Shown: piece by piece, positions 51,350-59,573 of the stretch
How the letters are laid out: the number at the start of each line of letters is the position of its first letter
How positions within the stretch are numbered: position 1 is the first letter of the stretch
Origin: Chryseobacterium camelliae
Lineage (GTDB): Bacteria; Bacteroidota; Bacteroidia; Flavobacteriales; Weeksellaceae
Direction: 5' to 3'
Length of the DNA stretch: 64,000 bases
Assembly: GCF_027920545.1 (NCBI RefSeq)
Contig: NZ_CP115859.1
Span: forward strand, 744,001-808,000
Made by a program: the position numbers and the translations under genes
The notes under the pieces: generated by a model
Databases searched by the model: none
What the model saw: the letters and a program-made list of their open reading frames with translations, nothing else
What the model was told of the DNA's origin: nothing

Positions 51350-52024
51350 CTAATTCTTCGTAAACGGGATATTATTATAAAAGCCGATCTGAATCTGCCC
51401 CCTGTTTTTAGTTTCCTGAATCTGATTCATATATCCGGCTTCAATTCTCATATTTTTATTGATAACATACCCTAAAGCTCCATATACTCGGTTTCTGTCA
51501 AAAACAGGACTGTTAAAATGCAGGAAAATCTCATTATAAACAGAACCATAAAAAGTTTTAGGCAACATTTCTTTATTATTAATCGGAATATTCAATCCTA
51601 TCAGATATCGAAACCTCATCCTGAAATCATCCTGCAAAAAACGTTCTTCCAAACGGTAACGATGCTGAAGGTTAAAACGTCCGAACTTCTGTTTTGTAAT
51701 ATATTGCTGGAAAATGCGGTGCTCAATATTTTCAGTTTTTTCGCCATTCACATAAGGCTGGCTGAGTATAAAACCATACCCCAACAAAATATTGTTATTA
51801 TTTTCCGTCAGATCATATCCTAAACCTGTACGGATTAAAAGTTGCTCCAAATCTCCAACCGCATCAAAATTCCGGTACTGAACTTCATTATGCCAGTTTA
51901 GCTTTTTACTGATTTTATTGTTTCCGAAATACATATACCAAGCACCTGCATCGTTTTTCTGTGCATACGAAAAGGTAGTTCCCAAAGTAAAAATTCCTGC
52001 CACTAATAATTTTAAAATCTTCAT
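51350..52024 (-). CDS. DUF2490 family outer-membrane protein
   Basis: 224 residues. Signal peptide 1-21 (SYA then Gln). The mature part is a series of amphipathic strands: DAGAWYMYFGNNKISKKLNW, HNEVQYRNFDAVGDLEQLLI, NLQHRYRLEERFLQDDFRMR, IRIEAGYMNQIQ-like and a final strand near NIPFTKN, the pattern of DUF2490 beta-barrels. Function unknown. 57 bp from the bestrophin gene on the same strand; the 225-bp gap 52025-52249 holds the next gene's terminator and AT-rich sequence. Confidence 0.8.
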   Translation of the reverse strand: MKILKLLVAGIFTLGTTFSYAQKNDAGAWYMYFGNNKISKKLNWHNEVQYRNFDAVGDLEQLLIRTGLGYDLTENNNNILLGYGFILSQPYVNGEKTENIEHRIFQQYITKQKFGRFNLQHRYRLEERFLQDDFRMRFRYLIGLNIPINNKEMLPKTFYGSVYNEIFLHFNSPVFDRNRVYGALGYVINKNMRIEAGYMNQIQETKNRGQIQIGFYNNIPFTKN

Positions 52025-52191
52025 TCTTTATTTTTTCATTATTAAAATCTATCAAATAATTAAATTCAATATTAATTATCAATAATAAGCAAAATAAATT
52101 TTTTATGAAAATTTTCCTGTCTGTTTAAAATCAGCTGATAACTTTACAATCAAATTTAGAAATTTTTGAAATGTAAATGTATATAAAATAA

Positions 52192-52216
52192 AAACCGACA
52201 GTTTGTACCGCCGGTT
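52192..52216 (-). terminator. Terminator after the PhnB-like gene
   Basis: Minus strand AAACCGGCGG TACAAA CTGTCGGTTTTT: 10-bp stem using G-U pairs plus a T-run. Confidence 0.65.
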
Positions 52217-52249
52217 TATGTGTATTTTATTTATTCTTAAAAATAAATA

Positions 52250-52702
52250 TTATGGATGCTGTTGCATTTTAGCAGGATCATCGTAGTTTACCATCCAGTT
52301 AATTCCGAATTTATCGGTAAACATTCCGAAATACGCTCCCCAAAATGTATCTGCCATTGGCATTGTTACCATTCCGTCTGCTGATAGACCGGCAAATAAT
52401 TTGTCCGCCTCTTCTTTTGATTCCGCATTAATGGAAATTGAAAAGTTGTTTCCTGCTTTATAATGAGATGCCCATTCACCGCCTGTATCGCTTCCCATCA
52501 GCACTGTTTCTTTAGAAATAGGAAGAGAAACGTGCATGATTTTGTTTTTTTCTTCTTCAGACATTTCTCCGCATTCTTCAGATGGGGGCATTTCTCCGAA
52601 AGTTCCGATGTATGGATATTCTCCACCGAAAACAGATTTGTAAAAATCGAATGCTTCTTTACAATTTCCGTTAAATGTTAAATAAACGTTTACTGACGCC
52701 AT
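52250..52702 (-). CDS. PhnB/YjdN-like VOC protein
   Basis: 150 residues, PhnB-type VOC fold: VNVYLTFNGNCKEAFDFYKS, VFGGEYPYIGTFGEMPPSEE, IMHVSLPISKETVLMGSD and C-terminal GAYFGMFTDKFGINWMVNYD. Despite the old name (phosphonate) and demethylubiquinone annotations the function is unknown. First of a run of small VOC/SRPBCC genes on the minus strand. Confidence 0.85.
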   Translation of the reverse strand: MASVNVYLTFNGNCKEAFDFYKSVFGGEYPYIGTFGEMPPSEECGEMSEEEKNKIMHVSLPISKETVLMGSDTGGEWASHYKAGNNFSISINAESKEEADKLFAGLSADGMVTMPMADTFWGAYFGMFTDKFGINWMVNYDDPAKMQQHP

Positions 52703-52736
52703 AGTTTTTTATAGTTTAAAGTTTTAGGTTCGAGGT

Positions 52737-53279
52737 TTATTGTTTTTCAGATACACTTTTCAATTTTGAAAGCCCCTTTTGATAATCTTTTCCGATAGCA
52801 TCTTCCATATTCATAAACAGCTTCATGATCGTAAAAGGATAAGGAATTTTTGAAGTAAATCCCCAAGTTGCCTTACTTCCGTTTCCTTCAGGAGTAACGG
52901 TAACATAAGCGTTTGCTTCACTTTCATAAGGCGTTAAAAATTTAATTTCCGTATCAATTCTTTTATTGGCTGCATCCACTTTTTTCACTTCCTGACAGCC
53001 TTTTCCTGCATTCTCATTCTTACTTTCCCAACACACTTTTTCTCCAGGATTACCGGTTACCCCACTCCATTCTTTTTTCATATTAGGATCCAGATCATTC
53101 CATGGGCTCCATACATCCATTGCTTTCAGCGTACTGGTATTTTGCCAGACTTTTTCAGTAGGAGCATTGATGGTTATTGATTTTTCGTATTTGCAATCTC
53201 CGGAAATAAACGCAGCTATAATGAGCAATAAGACCAATATTAAAGCCAGTCCTATAAAAATTCTTTTTAATGTTTTCAT
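52737..53279 (-). CDS. Membrane-anchored SRPBCC (polyketide cyclase-like) protein
   Basis: 180 residues from the ATG at 53279 (MKTLKRIFIGLALILVLLLI); the frame is open 69 bp more, but those residues would come before the membrane segment. One N-terminal anchor at 6-28, then a START-like domain: ITINAPTEKVWQNTSTLKAM, WSPWNDLDPNMKKEWSG, EVKKVDAANKRIDTEIKF and WGFTSKIPYPFTIMKLFMNM. The domain faces the periplasm. Ligand unknown. Confidence 0.8.
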   Translation of the reverse strand: MKTLKRIFIGLALILVLLLIIAAFISGDCKYEKSITINAPTEKVWQNTSTLKAMDVWSPWNDLDPNMKKEWSGVTGNPGEKVCWESKNENAGKGCQEVKKVDAANKRIDTEIKFLTPYESEANAYVTVTPEGNGSKATWGFTSKIPYPFTIMKLFMNMEDAIGKDYQKGLSKLKSVSEKQ

Positions 53280-53383
53280 CTGTTTATTTTTAATTTTTAT
53301 GGTCAGATGGAATAGCCTCCAATAATCTTCCCTTTGATTATACGGCATTCTTATGGCTATTTCATGATGATTTTAGTTGAAAT

Positions 53384-53755
53384 TTATCTGTGCTGATCTA
53401 TTAAAATCATATTTCCATCAGGATCTTTCAGGAAAATATGTTCAGGGCCTGAAGTCGTTTCATCCGCTTCTTTATCCAGTTCTACTCCTTGAGCTTTTAA
53501 ATGTTTCTGAATATCACGAACATCATCAAAAACCTCAAGATTCTGTGCAGTCTGATCCCATCCCGGGTTAAAAGTCAGCATATTTCCATCAAACATCGCC
53601 TGAAAAAGCCCGATTAAATGATCGCCGTTTTTCATGATCAGATAATTATGTTCCATGCTTCCACCCATTGCGCTGAAACCTAATTTTTCATAGAAGTCTT
53701 TTGATTTTTGCAGATCCTTTACACTTAAACTTACTGAAAATGCTCCTAATTTCAT
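53384..53755 (-). CDS. VOC-superfamily protein
   Basis: 123 residues. One VOC domain: FSVSLSVKDLQKSKDFYEKL, GFSAMGGSMEHNYLIMKNGD and C-terminal GPEHIFLKDPDGNMILIDQH. Cytoplasmic, substrate unknown. Its start overlaps the stop of the membrane protein gene upstream by 4 bp, showing coupled translation. Confidence 0.82.
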   Translation of the reverse strand: MKLGAFSVSLSVKDLQKSKDFYEKLGFSAMGGSMEHNYLIMKNGDHLIGLFQAMFDGNMLTFNPGWDQTAQNLEVFDDVRDIQKHLKAQGVELDKEADETTSGPEHIFLKDPDGNMILIDQHR

Positions 53756-54156
53756 TCTTTATTTTTATTTAAAGCCAATTTATATCCTGCTAACACCAAT
53801 CCCCAAACCGCAATTCCTAATACCCAGAACCAAACAGGTGTCGGAAGCATCGCCAGATTGATAATGGTGATGATCACAAAAATAACTCCCCCGATTATTG
53901 CATATTTATTTTTACCGTCATTAGCAATTTTAGTTGAAACAAATCCTACCACCAAAGCTGCCAGAGCATACGCAATGATTACAAAAAACAAGGCCATAAA
54001 AGGTGCATTGGGAATATATTCTTTCATGGCTTCCATATCATCACTTTTCATTCCCGCAGGTAACGGATATAAATAATGACCCAGCATTTCCACCGCCGCA
54101 ACCGTAAGCGAGCCGGCAACGATTCCGCCTATAACGGCTAAAATTCTTTTTAACAT
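53752..54156 (-). CDS. Small four-helix membrane protein
   Basis: 134 residues, family not recognised. Four hydrophobic segments at about 5-27, 54-74, 83-103 and 108-127; the first loop carries GHYLYPLPAGMKSDDMEAMK. GG/GxxxG-rich first helix (AVIGGIVAGSLTVAAVEMLG). Overlaps the VOC gene by 4 bp; the gene upstream ends 4 bp before. These three genes probably form one transcript. Confidence 0.7.
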   Translation of the reverse strand: MLKRILAVIGGIVAGSLTVAAVEMLGHYLYPLPAGMKSDDMEAMKEYIPNAPFMALFFVIIAYALAALVVGFVSTKIANDGKNKYAIIGGVIFVIITIINLAMLPTPVWFWVLGIAVWGLVLAGYKLALNKNKE

Positions 54157-54159
54157 GGC

Positions 54160-54630
54160 TTATTGATTTTTTATACGAGTTTTAAAGTCTAAAGTTCCGT
54201 CATAGCTTTTCCAGTCGCCAATGAATTCGATATATTGACCTTCAATTTTCTCAGTGGTTCTATTCCATTTAAAAGTATAAATGAATTTTCCCTTAAAAAG
54301 TCCGGAATGTTTTCCTTTGTTTTCTTCAGCAAGTTCGTAATTCCCATACACCGTTCCGCTTTTCTTATTGTCTTTGTATTTGGTGATGGTAAACTTACCT
54401 TCAAATTTGGCGTACACCTGATCTACAAGAGAATATCCTGAAACAAAATATTCCTGATCATTTTTTATATTTTGCTCTGAAATATTAACTTTCAGTTTAA
54501 TCGACTCTTTATTATTTCCAATGGTTCCCCAATAAGGTTTGCTATTATTCAGCCAGACCGATGAAATATCGGGCATTTGGCCAAAGAAAAAATTAGAAAT
54601 AAGAATGAGGAACAGTAAAGCTTTTTTCAT
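54160..54630 (-). CDS. Secreted protein of unknown function
   Basis: 156 residues. Signal peptide 1-17 (FFG then Gln18). The mature protein is beta-rich, with Gly/Tyr/Trp strands such as YFVSGYSLVDQVYAKFEGKF, TITKYKDNKKSGTVYGNYEL and EFIGDWKSYDGTLDFKTRIK; this looks like a lipocalin-like or barrel fold, but no family is certain. 3 bp ahead of the four-helix protein gene. Confidence 0.6.
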   Translation of the reverse strand: MKKALLFLILISNFFFGQMPDISSVWLNNSKPYWGTIGNNKESIKLKVNISEQNIKNDQEYFVSGYSLVDQVYAKFEGKFTITKYKDNKKSGTVYGNYELAEENKGKHSGLFKGKFIYTFKWNRTTEKIEGQYIEFIGDWKSYDGTLDFKTRIKNQ

Positions 54631-54693
54631 GGTTACTAAATATTAGGTTGAATATCATTTTCAGATTTTCCTCAAAAAAATTTACGGTAATAT

Positions 54694-55149
54694 TTACACA
54701 CCAAACTGTGCCAAGTGATGGTTCAGGTGTTTTGCAAACATATTATTCCATTCCTGGGAAGACAGCTTTCCGAACGAATGAGATTCTTTTCCGTCAAAAG
54801 CAGCTGCTCCGAGTTGTTGGGTTTTCTGAATAAAGCCAATTAATCTTTTCTTTTCTTCTTCAAAATTCTTTCTCCCTTTAATTAAAAACTGAGGAGCCGT
54901 AGGAGAATCCCTAGGATAAGCCTTCTCACCCACTACTTTAGGTTTTACGAAGCTTTTTAAAATAAATTTTGCAATAGCCCCCGGTTTTTTATGTTTTTCC
55001 GGTTCATAAACCATCTCGTAAGATACACTGCAGTGCGCCAACATTTGATCAACCGTCATTCTCCCCCAAAGACCGTGAGTGTCTTCTACAAGATTATTAA
55101 TTCTATCAATGTAATTCTGAGCATCTTTGATATCAAATACGTTTTCCAT
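54694..55149 (-). CDS. DUF1569 / DinB-like protein
   Basis: 151 residues, helical, with the His pattern of DinB-type metal sites: WGRMTVDQMLAHCSVSYEMV and the C-terminal NMFAKHLNHHLAQFG. Such proteins may be thiol-dependent transferases, but the substrate here is unknown. Separate unit with a TATATTTG box at 55172-55179. Confidence 0.8.
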   Translation of the reverse strand: MENVFDIKDAQNYIDRINNLVEDTHGLWGRMTVDQMLAHCSVSYEMVYEPEKHKKPGAIAKFILKSFVKPKVVGEKAYPRDSPTAPQFLIKGRKNFEEEKKRLIGFIQKTQQLGAAAFDGKESHSFGKLSSQEWNNMFAKHLNHHLAQFGV

Positions 55150-55171
55150 AGTTTATGCAATTGTTAAAAAA

Positions 55172-55179
55172 CAAATATA
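55172..55179 (-). promoter_or_regulatory. -7 element of the DUF1569 gene
   Basis: Minus-strand TATATTTG, full match, 22 bp before the ATG. Confidence 0.45.
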
Positions 55180-55290
55180 TCAGTTTTTTCTTTTGCTTTT
55201 AAATTATTTTTAACAATACAATCAAACCACTGGTAAACAATTACTTGAAATCTATTTTAACGGAATAGAAAAATACGAATTATTATTAGA

Positions 55291-56505
55291 TTAAACTTCC
55301 GTTTCTTCGTTTTCTGTAGAATTATCAGTGTTCTCTTTTTCAGGCTTTACAAATCTGAACATCAGCCAAAGTTTGATCTTCAGCGCAATCCATCCTAAAA
55401 GAACATAAACGATTAAAAGAACTCCCAAGTGCTGTAAATAAGGATAAGTAAGTTCTACGGAGCCTTTTTGAATCAATAAAATTTTAAACGCCTGTAAAAA
55501 AGGAGTCAATGGGATAATATTCGCAATAAACTGAACAAAAGCAGGCATTGAGCTTAAAGGCCAAGTAAAGCCACTGATAATAAAAGCGGGAGAAGCAATG
55601 ACCATTAAAATCTGAGTCGCTTTTAATGCATCAGGAATCAGTACACTTACCAACACTCCGAGAAAAGAAACCGATCCCACGAAAAAGCTTGTTATCAAAA
55701 TAAAATTGAGAATTCCTTCCGGCATAGGAACTTTAAAAATCATGTGCATGAAATAATACATTCCTACAATAAAGATAGAAAATACCCAGATAGGAATTAC
55801 TTTGATTAACATCGTAGGAAACGCCCACCTTTTCATTTTAGCATATTCTTTGACGAAGGTTCCGCCCTGAAATTCTGCCGCAAAACTTACAGCCATTGCC
55901 AGAAGAATCACCTGCTGTAAGACTACAGCCAGCATTGCCGGCCACATGAAAATCAGGTAATTTCCTGTTGTATTGAAAAGAGTAATATAATTGGCTTTAA
56001 AAGGCTCGTATTGGGTAACGGCTTTGCTTGCAGGCATTCCTGCTTTTTGCAGTGCTTTAATGGAAACTCCGGCAGAAAATGTTCCTATGGTTAACTGTAA
56101 TGCTTTTGAGGCAAAATTTGCGGTTAAAACATTTCCCGTATTCACATATACATTAAGCTCAGGATATTTTTTCTGAAGTATGGATGCTTCAAATTTTGCG
56201 GGAATAATAACCACTGCCGCAGCTTCATGCTTGATCACTTCATCCTTCATGCTGAAAGGTTCCTGCAAGTAACGGATTACTTTAATGCTTTTGTTGTCTT
56301 CCAACATTTCTGTTAATTGATTCGATAAAGGCGTATTGTCTCTATCAATCACCAAAACAGGTGTATTTTCCACTTTTCCGCTTTCATAAACAAAGCCCAA
56401 CAATGTTGCATAGAAAACCGGCGCTAAAAAGAAAACGGTTCTCAATGTAGAATTGCCGATAAACAGCTTGAATTCTCGTTTTAAAAGTCGGAAAAACTCT
56501 TTCAT
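55291..56505 (-). CDS. ABC-2 type transport permease (YhhJ-like)
   Basis: 404 residues. One N-terminal membrane helix, a large extracytoplasmic domain (about 45-180, VIDRDNTPLSNQLTEMLEDN), then five helices (FLIFMWPAMLAVVLQQVILL, SSMPAFVQFIANIIPLTPFL). This is the ABC-2 arrangement of multidrug exporters with a periplasmic domain. Charged C-terminal tail. It follows the HlyD gene by 2 bp. No ATP-binding subunit is encoded in the window; the 141-bp gap after the stop (55150-55290) holds nothing more. Confidence 0.88.
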   Translation of the reverse strand: MKEFFRLLKREFKLFIGNSTLRTVFFLAPVFYATLLGFVYESGKVENTPVLVIDRDNTPLSNQLTEMLEDNKSIKVIRYLQEPFSMKDEVIKHEAAAVVIIPAKFEASILQKKYPELNVYVNTGNVLTANFASKALQLTIGTFSAGVSIKALQKAGMPASKAVTQYEPFKANYITLFNTTGNYLIFMWPAMLAVVLQQVILLAMAVSFAAEFQGGTFVKEYAKMKRWAFPTMLIKVIPIWVFSIFIVGMYYFMHMIFKVPMPEGILNFILITSFFVGSVSFLGVLVSVLIPDALKATQILMVIASPAFIISGFTWPLSSMPAFVQFIANIIPLTPFLQAFKILLIQKGSVELTYPYLQHLGVLLIVYVLLGWIALKIKLWLMFRFVKPEKENTDNSTENEETEV

Positions 56506-56507
56506 AT

Positions 56508-57467
56508 CTATTTCAGGATAACGTTTGAATTGACCAGGATGTCTTTAGCTTTATTCATATCCGTAGGCTTTACTTTAATTTCATAAATCGCATCCTGTAA
56601 CTGATAATCAGGGTATGCAGTAGTAATGTCCGCATATTTTGTCAGCTGCTTGATATATAAAATTTTTCCCTCCAGAGTTTCTTTATTATATACAACCTGC
56701 ATCGTAACAGTTTGTCCTTTTTTGTATTTTGAGATCTGACTTTCGGGAACGGTAAATCTGAAAAAAGTACTTTCCGGAATATAACCGTTAAACAGAGCAT
56801 AACCAGCCGTAGCCAGCTCACCCGGATTCAGGCTAATCGTTTCGATTTCCATATCATTGGTAGCAATTACATATCTTTCAGAATAAGCTACATTGGCTTC
56901 CTGTAATGCACCTTTTGCCTGTGAAGCCTGTCCTGCCGCCATTTCCACTTTTTCGAAACGGGTTCCTCTCTTTACATCATCCAATTCGGCAACCACGGCA
57001 TCATACTGAGCTTTTGCGCCCTGCATTTTGGCATATACTTCATCATAAGCCTGCGGAGACATTAAGCTGTCCCGATACATATTGGAAGCTCTCCGGAAAG
57101 ATTTTTGAGCAAAATCATATTGTTCTTTTAATCCTTTATATTTTGCCTGCAACTGTTTCATTTGGTCAGCCGTAGCTCCGTTTTTAGCCATCTGCTCCTG
57201 AGCTGTAGCAGCACTTACTGCACCTTGAGCCTGAGCAATTTTTGCAGATACTTCGGGAATATCCAAAAGCGCCAAAGTATCGCCTTTTTTCACAGTCTGT
57301 CCTTCTGTAACGTATATTTTTAAAATTCTTCCCGGCACTTTCGGAGCAAAAGAAATAACATCTTTTTTAGTTTTACCTTCGGAGGCATTCAGTCTTTCGT
57401 TCTTTTTATTGCAGCTTGTCAATAAAAACAGAACAGCAAACACGAGGGATATATTTTTTTGCATCAT
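56508..57467 (-). CDS. HlyD-family periplasmic adaptor lipoprotein
   Basis: 319 residues. Lipobox LLTSC (Cys20; start at 57467 or the next ATG at 57464), followed by NKKNERL without an acidic pair, so inner-membrane or periplasmic. Biotinyl-lipoyl half-motif KIYVTEGQTVKKGDTLALLD at 51-70, a coiled-coil hairpin at about 78-180 (AQAQGAVSAATAQEQMAKNG), the second lipoyl half and a beta-barrel domain (TVPESQISKYKKGQTVTMQV). It bridges the permease and the TolC protein. 15 bp after the TolC stop. Confidence 0.9.
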   Translation of the reverse strand: MMQKNISLVFAVLFLLTSCNKKNERLNASEGKTKKDVISFAPKVPGRILKIYVTEGQTVKKGDTLALLDIPEVSAKIAQAQGAVSAATAQEQMAKNGATADQMKQLQAKYKGLKEQYDFAQKSFRRASNMYRDSLMSPQAYDEVYAKMQGAKAQYDAVVAELDDVKRGTRFEKVEMAAGQASQAKGALQEANVAYSERYVIATNDMEIETISLNPGELATAGYALFNGYIPESTFFRFTVPESQISKYKKGQTVTMQVVYNKETLEGKILYIKQLTKYADITTAYPDYQLQDAIYEIKVKPTDMNKAKDILVNSNVILK

Positions 57468-57482
57468 TTCGAATTTAAAGTA

Positions 57483-58892
57483 TTAGTAAAATTTAGTAAT
57501 ATCCAATTCCTGAGTAGATCTCATCAGCTCTATCCCTGCTCTTCTCTGATTAAATATGGCATTTTGATATTCAAGTTCGGCAATTTCAAGATCATTCTCC
57601 GCATCAATAAGCTGTGAGGACTTGCTCATTCCGTATCTGAATTCTTTTTCAGCCTGAACCAAAGCGTTTTTTGCCAATTCTTTTTCTTTAGCCTTCAAGG
57701 CAATCTGAGCGGTTGCAATATCATAATTGGTCCGGTTATTCGCTAAATTTAACGTGAGCTTTTTTAAAGCATCTTCTTTTTGATTCTGCAGAATTTCTTT
57801 TCCAATTTTCGCTGTTTCTTCAGCATGTTTTCCTTCTTTACCATCAAAAATCTCCCATTTAAAACCCACTCCTGCCGTAATTAAAGGAAGAATATTAATA
57901 TTGGTGGGCTTCCAGTCAAGCTTTGCTCCTCCATATCCAATTTCAGGAATGGCCGGAATTATATTTTCCGAGGTTTTGATTCTGCTTCCGTACAATCCGA
58001 TATAGTAGGCAGAAGCCATTAACTGAACTTTAGGAATCATCCAAGTTCTTTCTGCTTTTATTTTATAGTCTGCCGCAACGATCCCATGATTTAATGCCTG
58101 AATTTCGGCTCTTTGTTCAATTCCATTTTCAGCAGTCAATATTTCTACCGGTTCCAAGACAGGTTCGATCTGTTTGAGTCTTTCTTTACTGATTCCTGTA
58201 AAAATGTAAAGCTGAGTGAGAAGCAAGTCTTTTTTACCTTCATATTCAACTATTTTAGCATTTAAAGTCGCCTGAGCCAATTCAATTTTTTTATGATCAT
58301 AAGGAGTGATCAAACCATAGCCTAATGCTTTATCCGCAGTTTTTCTGTTGATATCCAATCTTTTTTTGCTTTCATCCAACACTCTTTTCGACTGATGAAT
58401 CAAAGCCAATTGATCATAAGCTTTTGAAACATTGGCCATCACTTCATCCTTAGTTTTGGTAAGCAAAATATCTTCGGATAGCTTCTTTTCTCCAATCGCT
58501 TTTTTTAAATATTTGACCTTTCCTCCTGAATAAACCAACATCTTTGCATCGGTTTTGGCAATACCAGAAAATCCTGAAATATTTAAATTATTATTGAAAT
58601 ACCCCTTCGGAATCTGGATAAACGGTGTAAGATTGATTTCCGGAGAAGTCAACCGGGCTGTTGCATTGAGATAACCGACCTGTCCGCTGACTTCCAGCGT
58701 AGGAAGAAAAACATCTTTGAGTTTATGTTCGTCGAGATCGGTAAGTTTGTTTTGGGTGATCTGCATTTTGAGGTCCGAATCCCGAACCATCGCACTGTCT
58801 AAAAGCTCTCTAAAACCCGGAGCAGATTGTGCCCAACTGAAGGCTGGAAACAGAAAAAAACCAAACGTAAAAATCAATAAATTGTTTTTCAT
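57483..58892 (-). CDS. TolC-family outer-membrane efflux protein
   Basis: 469 residues. Signal peptide 1-21 (SWA then Gln). Two repeats of long helices with beta strands: LRELLDSAMVRDSDLKMQIT-type (RELLDSAMVRDSDLKMQITQ) and ELAKNALVQAEKEFRYGMSK, ending LIDAENDLEIAELEYQNAIF, the standard end of TolC repeats. Forms the trimeric exit duct for the HlyD/ABC-2 pair downstream on the same transcript. A TATATTTG box lies at 58918-58925. Confidence 0.92.
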   Translation of the reverse strand: MKNNLLIFTFGFFLFPAFSWAQSAPGFRELLDSAMVRDSDLKMQITQNKLTDLDEHKLKDVFLPTLEVSGQVGYLNATARLTSPEINLTPFIQIPKGYFNNNLNISGFSGIAKTDAKMLVYSGGKVKYLKKAIGEKKLSEDILLTKTKDEVMANVSKAYDQLALIHQSKRVLDESKKRLDINRKTADKALGYGLITPYDHKKIELAQATLNAKIVEYEGKKDLLLTQLYIFTGISKERLKQIEPVLEPVEILTAENGIEQRAEIQALNHGIVAADYKIKAERTWMIPKVQLMASAYYIGLYGSRIKTSENIIPAIPEIGYGGAKLDWKPTNINILPLITAGVGFKWEIFDGKEGKHAEETAKIGKEILQNQKEDALKKLTLNLANNRTNYDIATAQIALKAKEKELAKNALVQAEKEFRYGMSKSSQLIDAENDLEIAELEYQNAIFNQRRAGIELMRSTQELDITKFY

Positions 58893-58917
58893 GGTTCATG
58901 TTTCTAACAAATATAAC

Positions 58918-58925
58918 ATAAAAAA
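58918..58925 (-). promoter_or_regulatory. -7 element of the efflux operon
   Basis: Minus-strand TATATTTG, full match to TAnnTTTG, 25 bp before the TolC ATG. Confidence 0.5.
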
Positions 58926-58996
58926 TCCTGAAATCCCAGAATAAAATTCTATTAACAGTGAATTTTAAATAAATTTAATTTTGATGCTTTATCTAT

Positions 58997-59026
58997 AAAA
59001 AACTCCTCTCAAAAATTGAGAGGAGC
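58997..59026 (-). terminator. Terminator after ecotin
   Basis: AAAAAACTCCTCTCAA AAAT TGAGAGGAGC: 10-bp perfect stem with A-run on the plus strand, i.e. the minus-strand T-run. 16 bp after the ecotin stop. Confidence 0.85.
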
Positions 59027-59042
59027 TTCTATATAATATCAT

Positions 59043-59531
59043 CTATTTTTGAACCGCTTTCTTCATTTTTGCATCCGGGCGCAGCACTCTGTAGCGAACT
59101 TCCAGATCTTTCGGCACATAAAACACTAAAGGCAATTTGCTGTTATATCTCACAATTTCAGGCTGAAGAGAGACAAACTTCTGGGTCTTTTTCTGATCAG
59201 GACATGCCATCAGAGTTCCTCCGGTTTCTCCATTCGATTCTACTTCATAGTAGTTGTAACCCCAACCCTGTAAATCCTGGGTTTTCATATTTCCCATCAG
59301 AAAATATTTGTTACAATCCAGCATTTTTTCTTTTCCTACGAAGAATTCAACCTTTAAATCATTTTCATTTTTTGCCACGGGAAGCTGAATATACACTTGC
59401 TTATATCCTTCCTTAGCTTTTGGAAACATTTCAATCTGTAATTTCTCGAACTTTTCAGTCTTCTTTTGTGCAAAAGCATTCACTCCTGCCACCATTGCCA
59501 AACCTACCATTAATGTCTTTGAAAATTTCAT
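59043..59531 (-). CDS. eco: Ecotin (periplasmic serine protease inhibitor)
   Basis: 162 residues. Signal peptide 1-21 (AFA then Gln22). Clear full-length match to E. coli ecotin: IEMFPKAKEGYKQVYIQLP, LDCNKYFLMGN, DLQGWGYNYYEVES, TLMACPDQKKTQKFV, VRYNSKLPLVFYVPKD and VRYRVLR. The disulfide is Cys73-Cys110. The P1 residue, three before Cys110, is Leu107 (Met84 in E. coli). Ecotin dimers block trypsin-fold proteases, including host elastase. It lies 42 bp downstream of the macroglobulin gene, so the two inhibitors are probably co-transcribed. Confidence 0.95.
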   Translation of the reverse strand: MKFSKTLMVGLAMVAGVNAFAQKKTEKFEKLQIEMFPKAKEGYKQVYIQLPVAKNENDLKVEFFVGKEKMLDCNKYFLMGNMKTQDLQGWGYNYYEVESNGETGGTLMACPDQKKTQKFVSLQPEIVRYNSKLPLVFYVPKDLEVRYRVLRPDAKMKKAVQK

Positions 59532-59573
59532 ATTTTTTGTATTTAATTTTTACTAATTCTTTAAAGCCAAAAA

